Shown here piece by piece: positions 56,901 through 64,000 of a stretch of 64,000 nt of DNA. The notes below the pieces were generated by a model. It was not told the DNA's origin, did not search any database, and saw only the letters and a program-made list of their open reading frames with translations. This DNA comes from Apostichopus japonicus. Its lineage: Eukaryota; Echinodermata; Holothuroidea; Aspidochirotida; Stichopodidae. A program made the translations under genes and the position numbers. How positions within the stretch are numbered: the stretch's first letter is position 1; each line of letters opens with the position of its first letter. The stretch is from positions 30,050,001 through 30,114,000 of the forward strand of contig NC_092568.1 in NCBI RefSeq assembly GCF_037975245.1, given 5' to 3'.

Positions 56901-59900
56901 CTCCTGCCCCAATCCCCTCCTGCCCCAATCCCCCACCCCTAAAAAAGGACTGAAAACGTATAGTGGTTACACTAACTAAACATATTCATAGTGTGGTCAA
57001 TAGTCATGAATTTATGCACACCAAAATAAGATTTACTCATGTGGCAACCTAGAAAGAAAGGTATCAAGAATCAGTAAATAATAAATATCCTGTTGATAAA
57101 GCATCCTTACCAATTCAATGGTAGGGATTTTCCAGTATAGAATTTTTTATTTTTTATTCCAATTAATAATTCAAATCCCTTTAAGATTTTTTATCATAGA
57201 CTGACAGTCTGACACACACACACACAAACGCACAGCCAGCAATATTGCAAAAGTCACTGAGCCTTCCAACATCATAACCAAAAACTCATGTACACACTCT
57301 TAATGCAATAGGCCTCTTTAAAAATTGAAGATAAACGGCATCATATTTTATACCAGGGGATTTAACTTTCCAGGAAGTTTTGTGTCTGAACTTGTCAGAA
57401 TCTAAGTATGATTTATGACCAGGTGTGAGGTTTCATAATAAAGGCAGAACTTTAAAAAATATCAGTTTTCACTTCTACTGTAAGAATACTACTGTACACT
57501 CAGAGTGCTTCTCCTAAGGTATGAATCAATTACAGTCTCCCAAATGAAAAGCAAGTGCTCAATTTTTCCAAGGTAATTTTATTTTATTCAACTATATTTT
57601 ACTTTCTTCATCCACTTTCCATCCCCTCTCCCAGTGCTTCCTCCACTCCTTGTGGCACTATCGACTGGTGATCAGTCACACAACGATTTCAATGCAAGTT
57701 TACTAAGGTAATCTAAAGTCATGTGAGAAACTACTTTAAGCAAAAGTTAAATAATAATGTCATTAGCAATGTGCTGCATGATACTGTTGCAATCTACTGT
57801 ACAGAATCTATGGTATCTCTTTTCATTTATAATATTAGAAAAGACCAAAACATTTTTTTTTTATCAGACTTCCCTAACTATTTAAATTTTTAAATTCCCT
57901 TAAATGTAGAAAATTTTGGTAATTTCCCTTAGTTGTATTAACTCTCTATAAAGACAAGATTAACTGACTTAAACAAGTGAATAAAATATTTCTCTTTCGT
58001 TTCCATTTTAAGGAAGTTCCTCATGCGACAGATCTACGTAGCTCAAATTTAGTGTTACTGTACTTTTCTAAAACTACGGCGGTACTTTTCCACCCCTGGA
58101 AATTTCTTCTCTCTTCTATACAAGTGTCCATAAAATGCTGATCACAACAGAACAATGGAAAGAAATGCAGACTATTTGCGGTAGGTACGTAGTCTGTTTA
58201 TGGAATTTACCGAAAAACAGTTTTGTTACCATGCGTGACTTCCCTCTGTTCTTTTTGCCAAGGTACCATAGAACGCTATGCAGCTCACTAATTGGTGGCA
58301 GCTAGTGGCAGCTCACTAATAAAACCATCGAAATTGATTTTTGGTTCTTGAAATCAGATGAGCCTTGAGAAAGGCGCATAATGAAATACGGTACCAAAGG
58401 TAATATTTTTTTTCGAGATTTTCTACTCTCCTTTGGTGTTTCAGACAATATGGGTGGTAGAATGAGAAATGAGGGCAGTAGGCCAGAATGGGCTGATCAC
58501 TGGTCAAGGAGAGATCTACAATTTTACCGAGTGCTCTAGATGAGACAGGGAAGTCATGATGAGTGAAGACAATGTTACTCACTATTAGACATCTTTAGAG
58601 TATTCTCCGGGCTGTTAAAATTACGGTATCTGTTCTTGAAAATACCTGACAGAACGCAGCTAGTGTGACCTGGTTGCATTGCAATGTTTGTGTCAAGAGA
58701 AGATATTTTAAATATTCTGACCATGTGCAAGAGACCAACTCAAACTCTCCTTCCTCTCCCCTATCACACCAGCGATGTGAACAAGCGTGACATGACTGAG
58801 GACTTACAGACAGACAGAGTCTAACATATATACACGGTAGAACGAGAATGGTAAGGTTGTGAGGAGACAGGTAAGCGAGGAACGAAGTAAATATATACAG
58901 TTCACATACAGTATGGAGGGGTAGAAATGTATAATGGTAACTTACGCTGTTTGAGTCAGACTTCCAACCTTTTGGTGCATACTTTGACAATTTGTGCTTT
59001 GGATCCAGAAAGTCAAATTCTTTATCTGTAGGAAATAGGAAAAGTTCATTTTTGTCAAGAGGTAAAAGGCAAAATGCAAAAAAATGGTTGGCCTATTAGT
59101 AATCATTTGTGACTGAAGTTGTTGTCATCAGTAGACACCAGCACACTTGTGCAGCTAGCTCAGTTCCACCATTGAAAGTATGGTTCCATTCACACGAATT
59201 TCAAAATGAAGTTGGGTGGATAGGGAGGGATACAGTCACATGAGAATTATCAAACTAAATCATGTAGTTTTGCCATGTAATCTCACAAATTTAGTCATCA
59301 ATATCTAATTTCATCACTTTGAATCTAGGTTGTTTCTCGTGAGTTAGTACATTCTAGAAATTTACAGAAATTCCACAAGTTCAGCCGGACAGTCATATGA
59401 TTATGAACGTGGAAATTTCTAATTAAGTTTTACAGAAATTTAAGTTGTTTGGTTCAACTTTTTACGTAGACTGTATATATCTAGAGCTCTGTAGATTTCA
59501 ACAATACTGGTTTCATCATAAATATTATACTACAGCTTCCAACAGTGGATCAACTTACCATTTTCCAGGCATAATCCAAAGTAGTGATTATCCTTCACAC
59601 CCAGCATGAAACATACTTGATCAAACAGCTCTTGAACTTTTGTTTTAACCTGGTGAGGCAAAATAATGAATAAATAAATTAATTATTCATAAATAAATAA
59701 AATAATTTCATTCATTAATAAAACAAGAAATTAATAAGAAATAAAAATAAAGAAATAAAGAAAGAAATAATAAATAGATAGATAAATTAACATAATGACA
59801 ATATTTCATTTCCAAGTGATCAACAACTGACTATGTAAGGTTTCCAAACCACTAGACCCTATTCCCCACCTGTCCCTGATGGAATGAACATGTTTTTCCT

Positions 59901-62900
59901 TTCGTTTTCACCAGTTTTTCTGTACACAGGCCAAATTGCCCTTGAATCTTGCACACCTGTGCAGTATGTAATCTTGACATCTAATCATGGATATCTGACC
60001 GGGTGTGGTCGGGACACTGCTGAGAGCAATTAGACAAAAAGTTCCATTTTCATAGAGATTTGGTTTCCAAAAATAGTTGGTACAAGTTTATTTATATCTG
60101 CCACCTACAGTACAAAGCATGAGATGTGGTGTGAAGGTGTTTTAATAGTCATTAGATATGTAGTCTGCATACTTTGAGTCTGACTGTTATCTGCATATAA
60201 CCATGGAGCTATTTCGGTAATAGCTCCATGATATAACCAAGGAGCGAGCTATTTCGGTAATAGCTCCATGATATAACCAAGGAGCGAGCTATTTGGGTAA
60301 TAGCTCCATGATATACATAGTGTACGGTAGATGTGTGGTGGTCTGGATGACAGAGGGAGACTCCTGTGTGCGGGACACTACAGTAGGAGTCCTGAACGAA
60401 GTAATGTATAAGGAGGCACGATCTCTACAAATTCACATTCCTTTAACTAGTACGGTACATGTGATGAAAAATCTACAACTGCAGGTATTCTCGTACAGAG
60501 AGCTATGAAGTTGATATGTTTGTTTTTACAGTATCATACATGAATTCAATACCAGTGGGGGGGGGGGGTATAGTAACAGTTTTATAAAGTCTGTCTACAA
60601 TCAACCAGAAATCTTAATCTAAAGTCCCTCTCGGATGAAACTTTGCTTCAAGATCATGAATCTGTGTAAATTTGTACACTTAGCTACAGAAATTAGAATT
60701 CTATGACGGCAATGCCCTACAGTAGCATGTAAGTCAAACAAGATGGATTTCAACATTTCAAGCATTTTTGACATTTTGCTAAATCATTGGTTCCAATAAT
60801 TTCCATCCTCTTAAAAATACCACAAATAATTGAGATCTGCCAATCTAAAAGCTTGCTCAACGAAAAGAAAGAAATTTTCACGAAAGGAAAGATACACAGG
60901 GCAACTTTGGCTTTCCTTATCCAAAGGACACGCTCTAGGAAACAACAAGCAATATTATCTAATGCTGCATGTTTATCCTTGAACATGCAAAATTATTCTA
61001 CAGTATATTGGCTGTCACAACATGTATGTAATCATGAAACAGGGGAGAATCTGTGTCAGTTGTTTAAGTGCCTTATACTGCAAAAGAAAACCTTTTTTAT
61101 TTTAAATATCTAATTCCCTTGAGCTTTTCGTAAGCTTATCTTCCCCTTGTTTTGTGGTTTAGTGTTTATCAGGCATGTACTGTACTGTACATTGCACATG
61201 AATTACACTCAGAAGTCAAAACACTGTACTTTTTAAAGGGAGATGAGAATGGTTTCCAATAAGGCCTCACAGTAACAGCACAGTTACACACATCTTTGTC
61301 TTTGTCAAATTGTGGCAGCATGGTGAAATTGCTTATAATTTGCTCGTTATAGGTGAAGACGGAATTGCCACTCAATTTTGACACACGGCTGGCGACCTTA
61401 CAGGTTTAAGATTGCCTCCTCTTCCTTTACATAATTACCTTAAAATTTAAATAAATTTTAGAGCACTATCTCTAGTATTGTTAAACTTAAGTTCATAAAG
61501 TTCGAGGAAGCATTCGTGAAGTAGAGATAATCTAGGACGGTCTTTTTGCAACTTCCCATCAAACCTCTCACCCACCTACCACAAAGAAAACAAAACATTT
61601 ATTCATTTATGCCTCCGAAGAGGGCACTGAAGTTTTTCAAACTCCATTTGAATATCTTTTTTGCAGAAAAGCATAAAAGAAGAAAAGAAAGAATGAATCT
61701 CTATTCATATCCAAGTTTAACAGATGGTAACTCATCCCCTGAGGAGTTTTTACTCGTTTTCTCTTATCAGGGTGGCTTTTCAATAAAGTCATTATGACTT
61801 CCAAACCGCAATTCCCTAAACCCAGAAGAGATTCTCATGCTGTGAGCACATTATTAAAGCTAAACCATAGGAGAAAACAAGCCATGATATTTCAGACCAT
61901 TTTCTCAGAAAAGGAGAGGTGAATGAAATCTTAATAGTTTGATATGTGAAACAAGAAGAGGGGAATAGGTTTTATATCCTCCAAAATCCAACCTCACCCC
62001 CATCTATATTTAATTGACTGAGGAGAGATGTAATGGCTTGAGTTGAGGTTTAAGATGAAATGATTTGGAGCTGGTGCAGACAGACAGACAGACAGAAGAT
62101 TTAATTTTAGTACATTTTTAAACCAAAACCACAAGTAATAACAAAAAATACAGCAGTATTTATGAATTCAACATTTTCTACTGGCAACCAGGTCAAAACA
62201 ATCCAGCTACCCAAATCCAATGATAGTACCAAAATTCTCCTTCACCACAGTTCCCCACCCCCCCCTGTCCCCCATCCTTAAACAACATAAAGAAATGCAA
62301 TTTCCAGTGATATTGTGCAATGTCATTGGCGTGTGTGGCAGCTGAGTTTTACATTCATAACTGAACTTTGCTTGAACTTTAATAATACTATAGCACTGCA
62401 AGCTGTAAAGAAACACATACTTCCAATTACAACAGGATTAGATACATGTCTCTGTGTTCAGGTTCTCTTTTTCACTCTACTAATCAATTCCGATTTAATT
62501 AAAGTAGCTGAATATGCATGTTTTATCAATAACAACTACTGTGTACATATATGTGTATACACAGCAGATTGTAAAGAAACACCCACAAAATGTAAAATGT
62601 AATCATAGACCATAGACTACAGAGCTCTATGATTTAGTCTATGGCCAGTTGACATTATAGAGTCCACGGTACTTTCATATATATATTTCCTTTTTTTATT
62701 CATTACTTTTGCCTATTTCAATTTTGATTGACACAAGTAGTGATAGCAATAACGCTGCTAAAATATCAACATTTCAGATATCTTTTTATATCCTCCCCAA
62801 AAGTAAAATATGATTTTCCTTCAAATTATTGGGGCATTTTTAATAAGTTAGACTCTCTGTTAAGATCAATATTACATCTCTAGTTTACAACATGACTTCT

Positions 62901-63062
62901 ATGATCTTTGTAGCCCTGCAATATATGCATTTAACTTACCTCTACATACAGCTGCAAATTGTCTCCATTTAGTAACTTCACCTGAACTCCCTTCTTCCCT
63001 GGTTGATGGTGCTGAGCTGTTTTACTGCTGTTTACACCCCCTGCTGCCCCCCATATAGGCAT
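44247..63062 (-). CDS. FRMD6: FRMD6/Willin orthologue: FERM-domain protein, 14 coding exons, 760 aa
   Basis: Encodes a cortical FERM protein related to vertebrate FRMD6 (Willin) and Drosophila Expanded, upstream regulators of Hippo signalling at the apical membrane. Exons (transcript order): 63062-62940, 59649-59559, 59025-58946, 52923-52844, 51788-51602, 50922-50767, 50279-50214, 48886-48818, 48072-47996, 47795-47698, 47144-46941, 46146-46018, 45433-45207, 44942-44247. All junctions are GT-AG and the phases chain to 2283 nt. FERM F1 is ~28-98, F2 ~105-235 and F3 ~240-342. Diagnostic matches to FRMD6 are YFEPAKYFPHW, YILRHVPAMHQDQ and KKYRESYISGD. The tail (343-760) is disordered: Ser-rich, an acidic block EEEEEE in exon 13, and Gln/Asn-rich stretches in exon 14. 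No PPxY motif was seen. The start has Kozak context CACCATG and an in-frame TAA six codons upstream. Human FRMD6 is 622 aa; the tail is longer here. Confidence 0.95.
45207..45433 (-). CDS. FRMD6: FRMD6 coding exon 13 (residues 454-529)
   Basis: RRMKRHSAMSTDSSHHTDS, a Ser/His-rich segment like the corresponding human tail, then an acidic stretch ending EEEEEE. Donor GAG|GTAAAT, phase 0. Confidence 0.9.
46018..46146 (-). CDS. FRMD6: FRMD6 coding exon 12 (residues 411-453)
   Basis: RDSRTTDEMVAISSEKPGLD then the Ala-rich RPAATAAAVAGGSIRRDPLK. Chosen frame is fixed by phase 1 on both sides; another open frame through this exon is a shadow. Confidence 0.85.
46941..47144 (-). CDS. FRMD6: FRMD6 coding exon 11 (residues 343-410)
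   Basis: KKYRESYISGDVSWSDMDSS, the conserved post-FERM motif of FRMD6, then a Ser-rich segment. Donor GAAG|GTGAGA, phase 1. Confidence 0.92.
47698..47795 (-). CDS. FRMD6: FRMD6 coding exon 10 (residues 310-342)
   Basis: Final F3 helix SKHLLRLCKLSHSFQMQTQI (human [20 protein letters not shown]). Donor GCAG|GTAAGA, phase 1. Confidence 0.93.
47996..48072 (-). CDS. FRMD6: FRMD6 coding exon 9 (residues 285-309)
   Basis: KKFELHVDGVGHGRKITYYT, F3 (human [20 protein letters not shown]). Donor phase 2 (GCAAA|GTAAGT). Confidence 0.93.
48818..48886 (-). CDS. FRMD6: FRMD6 coding exon 8 (residues 262-284)
   Basis: F3 strands: LLCEYAWGNIKRLLFQ, aligning with human LLYDFPWTNVGKLVF. Phase 0 on both sides. 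Confidence 0.93.
50214..50279 (-). CDS. FRMD6: FRMD6 coding exon 7 (residues 240-261)
   Basis: F3 start: SIWLGISTRGIQLYK, aligning with human LTLGLTMRGIQIFQ. Phase 0 on both sides. Confidence 0.93.
50767..50922 (-). CDS. FRMD6: FRMD6 coding exon 6 (residues 188-239)
   Basis: VIKRRGENYILRHVPAMHQD ... HTMHFYRLKK, the end of F2 and its last helix. Acceptor TTTCAG, donor AAG|GTAAGT, phase 0. Confidence 0.95.
51602..51788 (-). CDS. FRMD6: FRMD6 coding exon 5 (residues 125-187)
   Basis: F2 core: DDAARHHYYLQLQ, REEACFVLASYSLQADLGNY, YFEPAKYFPHW. Acceptor CTTGTAG, donor TGG|GTAATA, phase 0. Confidence 0.95.
52844..52923 (-). CDS. FRMD6: FRMD6 coding exon 4 (residues 99-124)
   Basis: SSDDKSSSAYSVLFRVQLYV, the first F2 strand (human IIHFRVQYYVENG). 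Acceptor TTTCAG, donor ATCAA|GTAAGT, phase 2. The exon is short and lies between large introns, but the phase chain and similarity support it. Confidence 0.9.
52924..58945 (-). other. FRMD6 intron 3 (6.0 kb), no further gene seen
   Basis: The largest intron of the gene. It contains C runs (53587-53599, 54659-54668, 55909-55918), (CT)n at 53741-53762, a 42-bp tandem duplication at 54917-55000, and a weak CTTGAAGAAGG-type sequence at 53670. No nested gene is supported. Confidence 0.5.
54917..55000. repeat. 42-bp tandem duplication in FRMD6 intron 3
   Basis: Two copies of a unit beginning CATTTCTAGCAGATTTTCCA, at 54917 and 54959, nearly identical. It appears to be a recent local duplication. 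Confidence 0.85.
58946..59025 (-). CDS. FRMD6: FRMD6 coding exon 3 (residues 72-98)
   Basis: End of F1: KEFDFLDPKHKLSKYAPKGW, matching human LSQKLYKYCPKEW. Donor AGC|GTAAGT, phase 0. Confidence 0.93.
59559..59649 (-). CDS. FRMD6: FRMD6 coding exon 2 (residues 42-71)
   Basis: F1 continuation VKTKVQELFDQVCFMLGVKD and YFGLCLEN. Acceptor CACCAG, donor AATG|GTAAGT, phase 1. Confidence 0.93.
59655..59790. repeat. AAATAA-type simple repeat
   Basis: A degenerate A/T simple repeat (AATAAATAAA, AAAGAAATAA, GATAGATA) just upstream of the FRMD6 exon 2 acceptor. On the transcribed minus strand it is T-rich and may extend the polypyrimidine tract. Confidence 0.75.
60193..60310. repeat. three-copy 40-bp repeat of a perfect hairpin
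   Basis: Three tandem copies, the second and third exactly 40 bp apart, each with AGCTATT-(TCGGT or TGGGT)-AATAGCT. In copy 1 the stem extends to 11 bp (ATGGAGCTATT / AATAGCTCCAT). It lies in FRMD6 intron 1. The inverted repeat is symmetrical, so either strand could form the hairpin. Confidence 0.88.
62940..63062 (-). CDS. FRMD6: FRMD6 coding exon 1 (residues 1-41)
   Basis: Met start MPIWGAAGG, then basic KKGVQVKLLNGDNLQLYVE, the first F1 strands. Donor GAG|GTAAGT, phase 0. Confidence 0.9.
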
Positions 63063-64000
63063 GGTGAACAAGGGGGATTAATTCAACTAAATAAACCCAG
63101 AGGTCGACCCCACCAATGCAAATTCACAAAGTTCTAACAATCATGAGAGTGACATTTTCATACCGAGCCTGGAAAAAGCAGCAACCTACAAACCCGATAT
63201 ATTACAAATTTGCTCTTTTGTAAGGGAGCAAGCAGCAGCGAATGGAGATGTTGAAATGAGATTTCTTGCTTCCAGTCTCTGCGAAAAGTAGCAATTCTTT
63301 CTTGGAATGGTATTGACTAATTGAGAACGCAGGAGGCAGCCGTTCTTCTATCTCCACCCCTGTCGAGAAAATGAAAATGAGAGGAATGAAGCACAGTTGG
63401 TTCTTCATATGCACGGTGATGGAACAGCTCAGTGGCTGAGCAGTCTTCTGTTCATACTGTATATCATACTGCATGGTACTACAGTATACCAATCAACATG
63501 GTGACCGCAAGAGTGGTAAGGTCACAGCCTTATTACTCTATATCCCTATTAATAAGACAGACTGTGTGAACATTATTTGAACTTTTGGTCGTATATCAAA
63601 TGTTAAAAGTGCAATTTTTGATAAAATAACGAACAACAGCTTTCCAAAAACAATTCTACACAACAACGTTTTTGACAGTACAAATGAGTACAGGATACAA
63701 AAACAAGTACACAGATAATTTAATTTTGTTCACAATGGTATGCAGGCGAAACTTGAAAAGAATAATGTGCAATTGCCCTTGAATTTTTTCTCCCAGCTAC
63801 ACCATCATAAGCCGGATGATAAGCTACCACTATCATTATGAAATGTTAAAAATTTGACACAAGTTTAGCATTTTTATATATTTGTAAAATTATTGTAAGT
63901 AGTGATTAAGGAATAACAATAAATATGCAGGTTAAAAGATTTTCCCCATTCCTACAAATTACATGCGAGCCAATTGAAACAGAACCATGTAGTGTTCAGT
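63063..64000 (-). other. upstream of FRMD6: 5' UTR and putative promoter region
   Basis: Noncoding sequence upstream of the FRMD6 ATG. An in-frame TAA lies six codons before the ATG. No TATA box or other core element could be placed with confidence, and the transcription start is unknown. Confidence 0.4.

Overview
This is a eukaryotic (animal) genomic window. It is AT-rich, the protein genes are split by canonical GT-AG introns, and transposon debris is plentiful. Gene content and TE style fit an invertebrate deuterostome, perhaps an echinoderm. That placement is an inference; I cannot identify the species.

Three host genes can be modelled. (1) On the + strand at 6173-7014 is the last coding exon of a two-pore-domain potassium channel (K2P, TREK/TALK/TASK-2-like). 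Its intron falls inside the first Gly codon of the pore-1 GYG, and the exon(s) for TM1 and pore helix 1 were not found. (2) On the - strand at 36199-17022 is a complete RPS6KC1 orthologue: 13 coding exons, 4092 nt, 1363 aa. It reads PX domain, MIT domain, then a split, kinase-like domain that lacks DFG. (3) On the - strand at 63062-44247 is a complete FRMD6/Willin orthologue: 14 coding exons, 2283 nt, 760 aa, with a FERM domain and a long disordered tail. In both complete genes all splice phases chain without a stop and the summed length is a multiple of three. Both have an in-frame stop just upstream of the chosen ATG.

Layout: 1-4.2 kb is noncoding with a long (TA)n tract and TE fragments. 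4.2-6.1 kb holds a tRNA-derived SINE piece and a 1.35-kb G-rich minisatellite directly upstream of the K2P exon. 7.3-8.2 kb has two non-autonomous hAT elements, one with a perfect 8-bp target duplication. About 9.05-13.79 kb is an apparently intact CR1/L2-group LINE with 204-bp 5' monomers, an ORF1 (PHD-like finger plus SGNH esterase), an ORF2 (endonuclease plus reverse transcriptase) and a 3' hairpin with a short tandem tail. It lies between the convergent K2P and RPS6KC1 genes. 17.0-36.2 kb is RPS6KC1, whose introns carry a hAT remnant, a foldback element and two hammerhead-like motifs. 36.2-44.2 kb is intergenic or 3' UTR and contains a purine tract, a 12 x 82-bp array and a decayed ~125-bp array next to the FRMD6 stop. 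44.2-63.1 kb is FRMD6, with upstream sequence to the window end.

The most interesting new observation is at the LINE ORF1/ORF2 junction. A canonical -1 slippery heptamer, T TTA AAC, sits in the ORF1 frame immediately before the ORF1 stop. A -1 shift there enters ORF2, and the ORF2 ATG overlaps the same 13 bases. The gene set (a K2P channel, RPS6KC1 and FRMD6 linked within 57 kb) also resembles the ancestral linkage behind human 1q32-41 and 14q.
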